42,295 nucleotides of DNA from Vibrio penaeicida (GCF_002933855.1 NZ_BFAQ01000051.1:1-42295), one strand, 5' to 3'; shown: positions 23,033-31,673, counted from the first letter of the stretch. The notes: a model not told the origin generated them from the letters alone. Numbers and translations are program-made.

Positions 23033-24871
23033 ATGTCCGACTCCGCTCTAGCTCAGCCGATAGATCCAGAAACTAACAGTGCCATCAAGGTATTGAACGA
23101 TGTATTCGGTTACCAGTCATTCCGTGTTGGGCAGGAAGAAGTCATCGATTCGGTGCTCGATGGCAAAGACAGTTTGGTGATCATGCCTACTGGTGGCGGA
23201 AAATCCTTGTGTTACCAGATCCCGGCATTGGTCAAAGAAGGGGTGACGCTGGTGGTGTCGCCTTTGATTTCCTTAATGAAAGATCAAGTCGACCAGCTAA
23301 AAGCCAATGGTGTCGCGGCCGAGTGTATTAATTCCTCAATGGAGCGCGATACGCTGATCAGCGTGTATAACCGAATGAACTCTGGTCAGTTGAAATTAGT
23401 GTATGTGTCACCAGAGCGTGTCCTGACACGGGATTTTCTAGAAAGGCTTGAACATTTAAAGCTATCGATGATCGCGGTAGATGAAGCGCACTGTATATCC
23501 CAGTGGGGACACGATTTCCGCCGAGAATATGCTGCGCTGGGCGAGCTCAAGCAACGTTTTCCTTATGCGCCGATTATGGCTCTGACGGCAACAGCGGATG
23601 AAGCCACCCGCAAAGACATCATTTCTCGGCTTCAACTTAACGATCCGCTCGAATACCTAGGCAGCTTTGACCGACCTAATATTCGTTATACATTGACCGA
23701 AAAGCACAAACCCGTATCGCAAGTCATTCGCTTCCTTGCCACACAGCAAGGCCAGTGTGGTGTTATCTATTGCGGTAGCCGAAAGAAAGTCGAAATGCTG
23801 ACGGAAAAGCTGTGCAACAATCACATTCGCGCCGCGGGGTATCATGCGGGTATGGATGCTGATGAGCGCGCCTACGTACAAGACGCATTCCAGAAAGATG
23901 ATATTCAGGTCGTTGTCGCAACCGTGGCATTCGGAATGGGCATCAATAAACCCAACGTTCGCTTTGTGCTGCACTTTGATATTCCGCGAAACATCGAATC
24001 CTACTATCAGGAAACCGGTCGGGCAGGGCGGGATGGATTACCCGCGGAAGCGATGATGCTTTACGACCCAGCCGATATTAACTGGTTACGTCGAATGTTG
24101 GATGAGAAAGACGACGGTCCTCAAAAGCAGGTTGAATCTCACAAGCTCAATGCCATGAGCGCGTTTGCTGAAGCGCAAACATGCCGTCGTCAGGTATTGC
24201 TTAACTATTTTGGCGAATACAGCGAAAAGCCATGTGGTAACTGTGATATATGCCTTGATCCACCTAAGCATTTTGATGGTATTGAATCGGCGCAGAAAGC
24301 CCTATCTTGCGTATATCGTGTCAATCAAGGTTTTGGAATGGGGTACGTGGTGGAAGTACTGCGCGGCATGCAAAACATTCGTGTACGCGAAAATGGTCAC
24401 GATAAGCTTTCTACGTATGGGATCGGACGTGAACACAGCCACGACTACTGGGTGAGTATCATTAGGCAGCTTATTCACAAAGGATTGCTTACTCAAAATA
24501 TTACCCGTAACTCAACTTTGCAGCTTACTGAAGAGGCTCGCCCTGTTCTACGCGGTGAGCAATCGCTAGAGCTCGCGGTGCCAAGGCTAGATACGGCAGC
24601 TCGTACAGCGAAATCGGACAAGATGGTGAACAAGCATTACGATAAAAAGCTGTTTGCCAAACTGCGCAAGCTGCGTAAGTCCATTGCTGACGAAGACGGT
24701 TTACCACCATACGTTGTTTTCAGTGATGCCACTTTAATAGACATGGCGGATATTCTGCCAACCTCTTATGGGGAAATGCTGGCGGTGAATGGGGTTGGTC
24801 AAAGAAAACTAGAAAAGTACGCTGATCCATTTTTAGATTTGATTCAGGAGCACCTGACTAACGGTAGCTAA
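23033..24871 (+). CDS. recQ: ATP-dependent DNA helicase RecQ
   Basis: The 612-residue 3'-5' SF2 helicase acts in the RecF recombination pathway and replication-fork repair. Domains in order are the helicase core with MPTGGGKSLCYQIP (Walker A), VDEAHCISQWGHDFR (DEAH box plus aromatic loop) and QETGRAGRDGLPAEAMM (motif VI); then the zinc-binding site with cysteines in CRRQVLLNYFGE and CGNCDIC, the winged-helix domain, and a C-terminal HRDC domain (FAKLRKLRKSIADEDGLPPY, TLIDMADILPTS). The frame opens earlier, but the ATG at 23033 gives the expected N-terminus. Confidence 0.97.
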   Translation: MSDSALAQPIDPETNSAIKVLNDVFGYQSFRVGQEEVIDSVLDGKDSLVIMPTGGGKSLCYQIPALVKEGVTLVVSPLISLMKDQVDQLKANGVAAECINSSMERDTLISVYNRMNSGQLKLVYVSPERVLTRDFLERLEHLKLSMIAVDEAHCISQWGHDFRREYAALGELKQRFPYAPIMALTATADEATRKDIISRLQLNDPLEYLGSFDRPNIRYTLTEKHKPVSQVIRFLATQQGQCGVIYCGSRKKVEMLTEKLCNNHIRAAGYHAGMDADERAYVQDAFQKDDIQVVVATVAFGMGINKPNVRFVLHFDIPRNIESYYQETGRAGRDGLPAEAMMLYDPADINWLRRMLDEKDDGPQKQVESHKLNAMSAFAEAQTCRRQVLLNYFGEYSEKPCGNCDICLDPPKHFDGIESAQKALSCVYRVNQGFGMGYVVEVLRGMQNIRVRENGHDKLSTYGIGREHSHDYWVSIIRQLIHKGLLTQNITRNSTLQLTEEARPVLRGEQSLELAVPRLDTAARTAKSDKMVNKHYDKKLFAKLRKLRKSIADEDGLPPYVVFSDATLIDMADILPTSYGEMLAVNGVGQRKLEKYADPFLDLIQEHLTNGS

Positions 24872-24942
24872 TAAAAGTAATAGCGAACATTAGGTGGATG
24901 TAAAACAAGGTTCTCGCGGGTAAACAAGAAGTGACTAATGAC

Positions 24943-25257
24943 ATGAATACAGATTACGGTTTGGTGGAATATCAGAAAGAGCAGGGTCGAATCATTATCC
25001 GAGCACCGCGATTCGATTATGATTCTTTTCCTGAACTTGGCGAGGCACTAGTCAAAACCTTGTCTGCCGATGTGCTTGAAAAGCAATCGGATGCCGATAT
25101 TCATTCATGGCTCATCGATTTTGAAGGATGCCAACTGTTTTTAAGAGCAGAGCATTACAGCGAATCGTTGTGGTTGGAAGTGCTTTCTAAAGAAGATAAC
25201 GGGGAAGACCTCGATTACCTTGCTGGCCTATTCCAAAAAGGCTTCAATATTCTTTAA
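24943..25257 (+). CDS. Small conserved protein, DUF3630-like
   Basis: The protein is about 104 residues, acidic, soluble, with no signal or membrane segment. I believe it belongs to the DUF3630 family, found next to recQ in vibrios, but this is from memory. It follows recQ by 70 bases and may share its transcript. The start is uncertain: GTG 24931 (108 residues) or ATG 24943, and neither has a strong ribosome-binding site. Function unknown. Confidence 0.7.
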   Translation: MNTDYGLVEYQKEQGRIIIRAPRFDYDSFPELGEALVKTLSADVLEKQSDADIHSWLIDFEGCQLFLRAEHYSESLWLEVLSKEDNGEDLDYLAGLFQKGFNIL

Positions 25258-25308
25258 CGTAATGTTTCCCTTCAATGCCATTTGAGATTACCGAGCATAG
25301 ATATTGGT

Positions 25309-25336
25309 ATTGAATGTTTCACATGAAACATTCAAT
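25309..25336. other. Near-perfect parS inside a 28-base palindrome
   Basis: TGTTTCACATGAAACA at 25315-25330 differs from the other two parS sites by a single base in the centre (G to A). It is extended on both sides into ATTGAATGTTTC / GAAACATTCAAT, perfect 12-base arms around ACAT. No T-run follows, so it is unlikely to be a terminator. It is non-coding. Confidence 0.78.
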
Positions 25337-25390
25337 TTACACCGATTTTCTGGTTTATTACAGTTAAACGATTGCCTAATAAATCATCTA

Positions 25391-25418
25391 TTGCACCGCT
25401 TTCAAGTTGCAGTATAAT
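25391..25418 (+). promoter_or_regulatory. Promoter of yhhQ
   Basis: TTGCAC at 25391-25396 and a perfect TATAAT at 25413-25418 are separated by 16 bases. Transcription would start near 25425, giving a 75-base leader that contains the riboswitch candidate. Confidence 0.75.
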
Positions 25419-25458
25419 CCCCATCCTTAATTCACAGTCATGAAGCATTTTGCTTCGA

Positions 25459-25494
25459 TTTGGGTTCCCTCACCCCCAAATAAAACGAAAAAGG
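25459..25494 (+). promoter_or_regulatory. Candidate preQ1-I riboswitch
   Basis: TTTGGG (25459-25464) and CCCAAA (25475-25480) form P1 around a C-rich loop, followed by the A-rich tail TAAAACGAAAAAGG. This is the compact layout of class I preQ1 aptamers, in which the A-rich tail docks on P1 and its end pairs with the loop. Here CCT of the loop can pair with AGG at 25492-25494, the ribosome-binding site of yhhQ. It precedes a queuosine-precursor transporter gene, the expected target. Confidence 0.65.
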
Positions 25495-25500
25495 TACAAT

Positions 25501-26166
25501 ATGAGTCACTTTACCCCTGCGCAGCAGCGCAACGCCCTTTTCTTTTTGGTTCTATTCCATCTGATCATCATTGCATCTAGCAACTATTTGGTTCAGCTAC
25601 CCTTTACCATATTCGGTTTTCATACCACTTGGGGCGCGTTTACGTTTCCGTTTATCTTCCTAGCAACCGATTTGACCGTGCGAATTTTTGGTGCTGCGTT
25701 GGCTCGGAAAATCATTTTCCTTGTGATGTTGCCTGCATTAGCGGTGTCCTACCTGTTATCGGTCGTCTTCTTTGAAGGTCAATTCCAAGGTTTTGGGCAG
25801 CTTTCCGAGTTTAATCTGTTTGTTGCTAGAATCGCCATCGCGAGCTTTATGGCATACATGCTAGGTCAGATTTTGGATGTGCACGTGTTTAACCGCTTAC
25901 GTCAAATGAAAGCATGGTGGGTCGCCCCAACTTGTTCGACGCTTATCGGTAATGCTTTAGATACACTCGCGTTTTTCTCTATCGCTTTTTATCAAAGCAG
26001 CGATCCTTTTATGGCAGAGCATTGGACAGAAATAGCGCTGGTGGATTACGGCTTTAAGCTGGTTATTAGCTTAGGTTTATTTGTGCCGATGTACGGAGTG
26101 CTGTTGAATTACATCGTGAAGAAGCTAACGCTTGTAAAGCCTGAGCTGGAAACGCAGCAAGCGTAA
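25501..26166 (+). CDS. yhhQ: Queuosine precursor transporter YhhQ
   Basis: The 221-residue inner-membrane protein has about six helices and belongs to the VUT/COG1738 family. It takes up preQ0/preQ1, precursors of the tRNA base queuosine. Family marks are FPFIFLATDLTVRIFGAALA and the LGQILDVHVFNRLRQ segment, followed by STLIGNALDTLAFFSIAFY. The frame opens at 25450, but AAGG at 25491-25494 points to the ATG at 25501, which gives the usual N-terminus. A promoter and a preQ1-I riboswitch candidate lie upstream. Confidence 0.92.
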   Translation: MSHFTPAQQRNALFFLVLFHLIIIASSNYLVQLPFTIFGFHTTWGAFTFPFIFLATDLTVRIFGAALARKIIFLVMLPALAVSYLLSVVFFEGQFQGFGQLSEFNLFVARIAIASFMAYMLGQILDVHVFNRLRQMKAWWVAPTCSTLIGNALDTLAFFSIAFYQSSDPFMAEHWTEIALVDYGFKLVISLGLFVPMYGVLLNYIVKKLTLVKPELETQQA

Positions 26167-26195
26167 ACGTATTTGTGTGGGTATGAATTTCAAAG

Positions 26196-26221
26196 AAAAA
26201 GGAGCATTAGCTCCTTTTTTG
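26196..26221. terminator. Terminator after yhhQ (bidirectional)
   Basis: AAAAAGGAGC-ATTA-GCTCCTTTTTT is a perfect stem with A-run and T-run on its two sides. It can serve yhhQ and the convergent oxidoreductase gene. Confidence 0.9.
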
Positions 26222-26239
26222 ATCTTTGTATTTGCTGAA

Positions 26240-27349
26240 TTAAAATACCCAACCGTCATCAGTAATATCAACCGCTTTGCCTTTTGCTATCGATTGCTGC
26301 GCAGCGAGCCCAATGATGACGGCTTTTAAGCCATCTTCAACCGTGACTTCTACCTTTCCATTTTCCGTGATTGCTTGATGGAATTTTTGATGCTGGTAGA
26401 AAGTTGATCCATTATGGTCGCCAGCTTCGAGTAGTTCTGGGTCGACAGGGGTATCGATTTCTTCAGGTCCTGAAGGTGTTCTTGGCGAAATCACAACTTT
26501 AGGGGTTGGCGGATCGCCAAGCTCCGCATTCCAAAAACGGGTTGGACCGGGAACAAAAACTTCTACTTTCCCTTGGTGTCCTACTACGGAAATCTCTTCT
26601 TGATAACGTGAGCCTTCGGCAAACATACAGAGTTCCAACATGGCACGCTGACCATTGGCAAAATCGACAATGACATACGCATTGTCGAGGATATCGGGTG
26701 TTTCACCACGATACTGTTCATCAATATGGTTGTGGTGTTGGCTACCAGAAGCATAGACGCGAACTGCTTCACTTTGCGTTTGCAGGCGCATTAAATCGAA
26801 AAAGTGGCAGCACTTTTCAACCAATGTACCCCCCGTATTCCGGTTGAAGCGGTTCCAATCGCCTACTTTTTCTAAAAAGGGAAAGCGATGCTCACGGATA
26901 CTCAGCTGGCTTACGCGACCAGCTTGGTCGTTATTGATGAGTTCAATAAGCTTGGTAATAGGCGGCATGTAGCGATATTCCATTGCAACCCAAAGCGGAG
27001 CTGTATGTTTCGCTACCGCTAAACGAATTTGGTGCGCTTGCTCTAGTGATGTGACGATAGGTTTTTCAACCAATATGGGTAAACGAGTGTGTTCGATTAC
27101 TTGCAATATTTGATCGGCATGGCAATGGTTAGGGCTGGCGATCAATATGGCATCGATATCCTGACGTTTAAGAAGCGATTCGGTCGATGACTCGAATTCA
27201 ATAGAGCTGTCTAGTGCATGAATGGCTGTTTTCATCTGTTCGTCAGGTTCAAAAACAGCGGTAATACTGGCACCAGGCAATAATAGAATATTTCGAATGT
27301 GCTCTTGTCCCATCATACCGCATCCAATGATGGCGTATCGAATTGCCAT
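26240..27349 (-). CDS. Gfo/Idh/MocA-family NAD(P)-dependent oxidoreductase
   Basis: The protein is a 369-residue soluble dehydrogenase. It has an N-terminal Rossmann fold (YAIIGCGMMGQEHIRN, residues about 5-20), the catalytic EKP motif (ILVEKPIVTS), and in the C-terminal domain GGTLVEKCCHFFDLMR with the conserved His/Asp. Family members oxidise sugars, inositols or similar polyols; the substrate is unknown. AAGGAG precedes the ATG. It lies 65 bases downstream of the GntR regulator on the same strand, opposite a TRAP transporter, so it probably acts on the imported compound. Confidence 0.88.
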   Translation of the reverse strand: MAIRYAIIGCGMMGQEHIRNILLLPGASITAVFEPDEQMKTAIHALDSSIEFESSTESLLKRQDIDAILIASPNHCHADQILQVIEHTRLPILVEKPIVTSLEQAHQIRLAVAKHTAPLWVAMEYRYMPPITKLIELINNDQAGRVSQLSIREHRFPFLEKVGDWNRFNRNTGGTLVEKCCHFFDLMRLQTQSEAVRVYASGSQHHNHIDEQYRGETPDILDNAYVIVDFANGQRAMLELCMFAEGSRYQEEISVVGHQGKVEVFVPGPTRFWNAELGDPPTPKVVISPRTPSGPEEIDTPVDPELLEAGDHNGSTFYQHQKFHQAITENGKVEVTVEDGLKAVIIGLAAQQSIAKGKAVDITDDGWVF

Positions 27350-27414
27350 ATCAACTCCTTTTGACTTTTGAGGCGTTGCCTCAAGAGCATCAAGAGCCCT
27401 TAAGACATATAATC

Positions 27415-28149
27415 TTAAGACATGCGTGAAACGTAGTGACAGGTTTCAGGGTTAAACCAAGTTCTGGAATACTCTTCAACCTTTTCATCATCTGACCAAC
27501 TGATACGCTCAATCCAGCCGATCATTGTGTGAGGAGCAATACCTAAAATATCGGTTGCCCATTGATCCGCTTGTTTAACACTAATGCGGTCTTCCACACG
27601 GCTTATCCAAAAATTGAAATGTTCACGGTAATGTCGGTAAAGAGATTCATCTAACTCTTCTGAGCTGAGGGAATCGCAGTGTTCCGCTCGGATCCACATC
27701 TCTTCTGCCGCAATGACCGTATTATTGAGAAACCGCTTGCGCTCTATTCGCCAAAAGTAGCTATCTTTTTCCGCTCCAAAATGTTCAGCGACATCGGGAT
27801 TTTGCTCTTTTCGCACCGTTAACGTGTTGGCATGTGGTGTGCCACCACCTTCGAGAAGCTCCAAGCGAAATAGTTGGTAAATGGCTTCTTTCGGTGGGCT
27901 TTTGACATAGGTGCCGCTGCCTTGGCGACGTTCCAGTAAGCCGTCCTGTTCCAGCAGAGCGAGCGCTTTTCTCAGAGTGCCAACCGCCACCTTCAACTCG
28001 ACCGCCAATTCTGCTTCTACTGGCAGCCTTTCTCCCGCCCTCCAATGACCAGCATTGATTTCACGAATCAGTAATTCACTGACCTGAACGTACTTTGGGC
28101 GCTTCTTTTGTTTGCTCTGTCCGGTATTGGACTGAAAATCAATAGCCAT
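27415..28149 (-). CDS. GntR-family regulator (HutC/UTRA type)
   Basis: This is a 244-residue regulator. The N-terminal winged helix-turn-helix (KYVQVSELLIREINAGHWRA, LPVEAELAVELKVAVGTLRK, QGSGTYVKSP) is followed by a UTRA ligand-sensing domain (FWRIERKRFLNNTVIAAEEM, SVKQADQWATDILGIAP). The UTRA domain groups it with HutC/FarR-type repressors that respond to small metabolites. It is divergent from the TRAP operon. Two copies of a 20-bp motif lie in the shared 330-bp gap, and two more precede the dioxygenase gene; these are its likely operators. Confidence 0.9.
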   Translation of the reverse strand: MAIDFQSNTGQSKQKKRPKYVQVSELLIREINAGHWRAGERLPVEAELAVELKVAVGTLRKALALLEQDGLLERRQGSGTYVKSPPKEAIYQLFRLELLEGGGTPHANTLTVRKEQNPDVAEHFGAEKDSYFWRIERKRFLNNTVIAAEEMWIRAEHCDSLSSEELDESLYRHYREHFNFWISRVEDRISVKQADQWATDILGIAPHTMIGWIERISWSDDEKVEEYSRTWFNPETCHYVSRMS

Positions 28150-28215
28150 TATTTTCTCGAATTTTCCGCAGTTTGTAACTAGTTTGAATTAAAACAGATA
28201 CTCATTTTTGCATCA

Positions 28216-28238
28216 ATTCATTTACATTTGATTTACAT
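28216..28238 (+). promoter_or_regulatory. Putative GntR operator, copy 1
   Basis: The site is ATTCATTTACAT followed by TTGATTTACAT, that is, two near-identical 11-base direct repeats. It is shared with copies 3 and 4 upstream of the dioxygenase gene. Confidence 0.55.
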
Positions 28239-28280
28239 GTTGAGAATACACTGTTAGGGTAATCTTGCAAACTAAAAAAA

Positions 28281-28299
28281 TAAATGAATTGTGAATGAA
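28281..28299 (-). promoter_or_regulatory. Putative GntR operator, copy 2
   Basis: Read on the minus strand, the sequence TTCATTCACAATTCATTTA matches copy 3 at all but one of its first 19 positions. It lies 42 bases from copy 1, in opposite orientation. Confidence 0.55.
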
Positions 28300-28478
28300 A
28301 GTGATTTTATTCGGATTGGGAAGCTAAATGCCAGAGGTTAAAGCGATTTTAACCAGATAGTGCATTTGTGGTGAAATATGTGATGTTCAACCGATTTCGT
28401 ATTCTTAACCTCTTCTTATTCCGAATGTCACCCACGTTACAGTGAGAGCTGATAACGGATTATCGCTGGAGAGAGTTA

Positions 28479-29012
28479 ATGAAGAAGGTGTTGCATGGAA
28501 GCTTGCGGCTTCTGGAAGCTGTCAACAACCGCATGATTTGGGCGGGTCGTCAAATCGCTTGGGTTTTAGTGTTTGCAATGGTTGCGACTATTTTATTGCA
28601 GGTATTTTGTCGTTACATACTGTCGAACGCATTACCTTGGCCAGAGGAAGTGGCGAGGGCATTAATGATATGGATGATGGCATTTGTTGCCGCTGGTGCT
28701 TATCGAACTGGTGGGTTTGTTGCGATAGAAATGCTCCACGACTTTGTTCCCAGTAAGTTGGCGCAGCTACTCAAGCTCTCATTACTGGTTCTTTCTGCGC
28801 TGGTGTTGTTCCAACTATCTAGCCTCGGGTTAGAGTTTTTTGAGCGTGGTTTTCGTACCCGTGCCGCTTCTTTTCAACTATCTCGCGCTTGGATTTACCT
28901 CGCTATGCCCGTGTGCTTCATTACCATGTTAATAGTGAATGTGGAGCTTATCCTAAAGAATATTTTAGGTGTTAGCGTTTCATCGCCCGACACTGAAGCG
29001 GCGAGGGGGTAA
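28479..29012 (+). CDS. TRAP transporter small membrane subunit (DctQ type)
   Basis: The 177-residue protein has four membrane helices (WVLVFAMVATILLQVFCRYI, a segment around ALMIWMMAFVAAGAYRTGG, LLKLSLLVLSALVLFQ, WIYLAMPVCFITMLIVNVEL). DctQ marks are the RYIL...LPWPEEVARALMIW segment and the GGFVAIEML motif. It pairs with the DctM subunit to form the membrane part of a sodium-driven, binding-protein-dependent importer. GGAGAG precedes the ATG. The stop lies three bases before the dctM start. Confidence 0.92.
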   Translation: MKKVLHGSLRLLEAVNNRMIWAGRQIAWVLVFAMVATILLQVFCRYILSNALPWPEEVARALMIWMMAFVAAGAYRTGGFVAIEMLHDFVPSKLAQLLKLSLLVLSALVLFQLSSLGLEFFERGFRTRAASFQLSRAWIYLAMPVCFITMLIVNVELILKNILGVSVSSPDTEAARG

Positions 29013-29015
29013 GTG

Positions 29016-30305
29016 ATGCTCGTTCTCTTTTTACCCTTATTTTTGCTTCTTCTCTTGATTGGGCTCCCTGTTTTCTTTGCAACGCTGTTCGCCCCTGGTG
29101 CAATGATGCTGGCGTTGGATATGGATCGTGACTTACCTCTGCTATTTCGAAACATTTACAACGGTATTGATTCGTTTCCTTTGATGGCTATTCCGTTTTT
29201 TATGTTGGCGGGCGAATTGATGAACCGTGGAGGCATTACTCTTCAGCTAGTTAACTTTTCTCAAGCTTTCATTGGGCATGTTAGAGGCGGATTGGCACAC
29301 GTGAACATTATGTCGAGCATGCTTTTTGCAGGGCTATCCGGGTCTGCAGTGGCTGATACTTCTGCCTTGGGTTCTATGCTGATCCCCGCGATGGAGAAGA
29401 ATGGTTACTCACGGCGCTTTGCGGCGGCGATTACCGCAGCCAGTTCTGTGATTGGTCCTATTATTCCGCCATCTGGCATCATGATCATCTACGCCTACAC
29501 CATGGAAGTGTCGGTTGCTGCCTTGTTTGCGGCGGGTGTTGTACCGGGTGTGTTGATTGGTTTGGCGTTGATGGGAGTCACAACATTATTAGCGAAAAAG
29601 CACAACTTCCCTGTAGCCAGCCAGAAGTCAACGTGGCCAGAGCGCGGACAAGCAACTCGCGCCGCGATTCTGCCTTTAATGACCCCCGTGATTATTTTGG
29701 GTGGGATTGTGGGAGGAATTTTCACACCTACGGAAGCGTCTGCCATTGCAGTGGGTTATGCGTTATTCCTGAGCCTTTTCATGCTCAAAACCATAAACCT
29801 AAGAGACTTACCCGAGATTTTTGCTCGCTCAGCGTCGTCTTCTGCCGTGGTTCTTCTTCTCGTAGGCTCCGCATTGGCATTCAAGACAGTCGTGAGCTTG
29901 TCTCACGCGGCAGAAGATTTGGCTGGATGGGTTTTGGCTATCAGTGACAACCCGCTGATTTTACTGTTTGCCATTAACATCTTGTTATTTGTCGTAGGTA
30001 TGTTTCTAGACGCCGGTCCCGCCATCATCATTCTTGGTCCTATTCTTGCCCCTATCTTTATCTCTATCGGAATAGACCCAGTTCACTTTGCGATCATTAT
30101 GAGTGTGAACTTAACCGTTGGGTTGGCCACACCACCTATGGGGCTGGTGTTGTTTGTGGCTTCGAGTGTGTCGGGAGAAAGGGTGGAATCTATTGCCAAG
30201 GGGATACTCCCGTTCTTAGCTGTCGAAGTTTTGGTGATTTTTATCATCACCTTTTTCCCATCCGTTTCCATGACCATTCCAAAATGGCTTGGATTAGTTC
30301 AATGA
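29016..30305 (+). CDS. TRAP transporter large permease subunit (DctM type)
   Basis: The 429-residue protein has about 12 hydrophobic segments and is the DctM/SiaM-type elevator subunit that carries substrate and sodium. Signature segments include IPFFMLAGELMNRGGIT, GGLAHVNIMSSMLFAGLSGS, SVIGPIIPPSGIMIIYA, GGIFTPTEASAIAVGYAL and MSVNLTVGLATPPMGLVLF. GTG 29013 and ATG 29016 are both possible; AGGGGG at 29004-29009 is better spaced for the ATG. It is directly coupled to the DctQ gene. Confidence 0.94.
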   Translation: MLVLFLPLFLLLLLIGLPVFFATLFAPGAMMLALDMDRDLPLLFRNIYNGIDSFPLMAIPFFMLAGELMNRGGITLQLVNFSQAFIGHVRGGLAHVNIMSSMLFAGLSGSAVADTSALGSMLIPAMEKNGYSRRFAAAITAASSVIGPIIPPSGIMIIYAYTMEVSVAALFAAGVVPGVLIGLALMGVTTLLAKKHNFPVASQKSTWPERGQATRAAILPLMTPVIILGGIVGGIFTPTEASAIAVGYALFLSLFMLKTINLRDLPEIFARSASSSAVVLLLVGSALAFKTVVSLSHAAEDLAGWVLAISDNPLILLFAINILLFVVGMFLDAGPAIIILGPILAPIFISIGIDPVHFAIIMSVNLTVGLATPPMGLVLFVASSVSGERVESIAKGILPFLAVEVLVIFIITFFPSVSMTIPKWLGLVQ

Positions 30306-30311
30306 ATTTGA

Positions 30312-30352
30312 GGTCAGCCGGGTGGGTGACCTTGATGTTTGACCGCAAGGTC
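30312..30352 (+). promoter_or_regulatory. Two small hairpins between dctM and dctP genes
   Basis: GGTCA/TGACC (30312-30331) and GACC-GCAA-GGTC (30341-30352, GCAA tetraloop) lie in the 139-bp gap just after the permease stop. Without a T-run they are more likely mRNA-stability or processing elements that favour high expression of the binding protein. Confidence 0.45.
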
Positions 30353-30444
30353 TGAAAGTGCTGCTGCTGAGGAAAGCGATAACAATAAGCCCAGTGCGCA
30401 ACACGTAAAACAGGAAAGTGAAACATTCAAAAGGATAAGAAATT

Positions 30445-31506
30445 ATGAAATTTGCTAAAGCGATGGTGAACAGTCTTGCTGCTCTGGTTCTTGCGTCGTC
30501 GATAACTGCTGCTCAAGCTGCAGATTTTCGATTAAGAGCCGTAGCCAACTCAAATGAAAACGATGAAGACTATGATGGTTTGGTCGTGTTCAAAGATTTT
30601 GTGGAATCGCGCTCTAATGGAAAGATCTCGGTGGACTTATTCATTGGCACTCAATTATGTGGCAACGGCACTGAATGTGTACAAGCACTGGAAGATGGCT
30701 CTATCGATATTTATGTGTCCACATCGGGTGGTACCGCGAACATGTTCCCTTACGTGCAAGTGCTCGACTTACCTTACATCCTATCAAGCGACCGAGTTGC
30801 TGAAGAAGTGCTAAGCGGTCAGTTTGTGCAGGAAATGCGCAGCGACATTTTGAAAGATTCGGGCAACAAAGTCCGCTTGATGACCATCGGTAATACGGGT
30901 GGGTGGCGTAACTTTGCTAATACAAAGCGTACGGTGAAATCCCCGGATGATATTAAAGGGTTGAAGATTCGTACCGTTGTGGCTGATTTACCTCAGGAGT
31001 TGGTGAAATCTCTAGGTGCAAGCCCTACACCCATCCCGTGGCCAGAGCTTTATACATCTTTCCAAACAGGTGTTGTGGAAGGGTCTAAGAACGGTATTAC
31101 CGACATTATGGGCATGAAATTCCCAGAAGCAGGGCTGAAGTACGTAACACTCGATGGCCATGCGTACATGGCGGCATTGTGGTTTATGAATAACGAGCAC
31201 TTCAGCAAAATGCCAGAAGATCTGCGTAAAGTGGTTGTAGATGGGTTTTATGCACTCCAACAAGCGACATTTGCCTCACCTAAGCGCAAATCCATTAAAG
31301 CTTATCAAGATTTCTCAAAGGCTGGCGGAAAGCTGTATGTACCTAGCAAAGCAGAGAAAGATCAATTCAAAGAAAAGGCACAGCCAGTGTATCAATGGTT
31401 CTCTAAGAACGTGAAACAAGGCAAGAAGTACTACGAGCTCTTGGTCTCAGAAGCGGGTAATGCCGAAAAAGCCATTGCCGATACCTACGCTGCTGAATTG
31501 AAATAG
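30445..31506 (+). CDS. TRAP transporter periplasmic binding protein (DctP type)
   Basis: The 353-residue secreted protein binds the substrate and delivers it to the QM permease. The signal peptide is residues 1-25 (ends TAAQA, then ADFRL). DctP-family segments include DLPYILSSDRVAEEVLSG, SPDDIKGLKIRTVVADLPQE with the conserved Arg that usually pairs with a substrate carboxylate, and PIPWPELYTSFQTGVVEGSK. A carboxylated ligand is therefore likely, but its identity is unknown. AAGGA precedes the ATG. It is unusual in being placed after, not before, the permease genes. Confidence 0.93.
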   Translation: MKFAKAMVNSLAALVLASSITAAQAADFRLRAVANSNENDEDYDGLVVFKDFVESRSNGKISVDLFIGTQLCGNGTECVQALEDGSIDIYVSTSGGTANMFPYVQVLDLPYILSSDRVAEEVLSGQFVQEMRSDILKDSGNKVRLMTIGNTGGWRNFANTKRTVKSPDDIKGLKIRTVVADLPQELVKSLGASPTPIPWPELYTSFQTGVVEGSKNGITDIMGMKFPEAGLKYVTLDGHAYMAALWFMNNEHFSKMPEDLRKVVVDGFYALQQATFASPKRKSIKAYQDFSKAGGKLYVPSKAEKDQFKEKAQPVYQWFSKNVKQGKKYYELLVSEAGNAEKAIADTYAAELK

Positions 31507-31517
31507 AAATGCTCCTG

Positions 31518-31582
31518 CCTCTCCACTAAGCGCTTTTCGACATAAAGCTCGATTGGCTTGAATAAAGTGGAGAGGTCTTTTG
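31518..31582 (+). terminator. Terminator-like hairpin after the TRAP operon
   Basis: CCTCTCCACT (31518-31527) and AGTGGAGAGG (31566-31575) are perfect 10-base arms with a 38-base loop, followed by TCTTTTGTTT. The long loop is atypical but the stem is strong. It separates the TRAP operon from the dioxygenase gene. Confidence 0.6.
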
Positions 31583-31673
31583 TTTGTGTAGCGAAGATTG
31601 CTGCGCATACAGCCACTCTTATAACCAAACTCAATCGCATTGGTTTGGGGAATTCAACCCTTTAGTACCGACG

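Larger units (their letters stand above)
28150..28478. other. Divergent control region between GntR and TRAP genes
   Basis: This 329-bp AT-rich gap has no reading frame. It contains two copies of the putative GntR motif (28216-28238 and 28281-28299) and a small palindrome GATAA-CGGA-TTATC (28451-28464) just before the dctQ ribosome-binding site. No strong -10/-35 pair could be chosen with confidence. Confidence 0.6.

Noticed and set aside
30410..30430. GTGAAACATTC as a fourth parS site
   Set aside because: Only one half-site is present and the other arm does not match.
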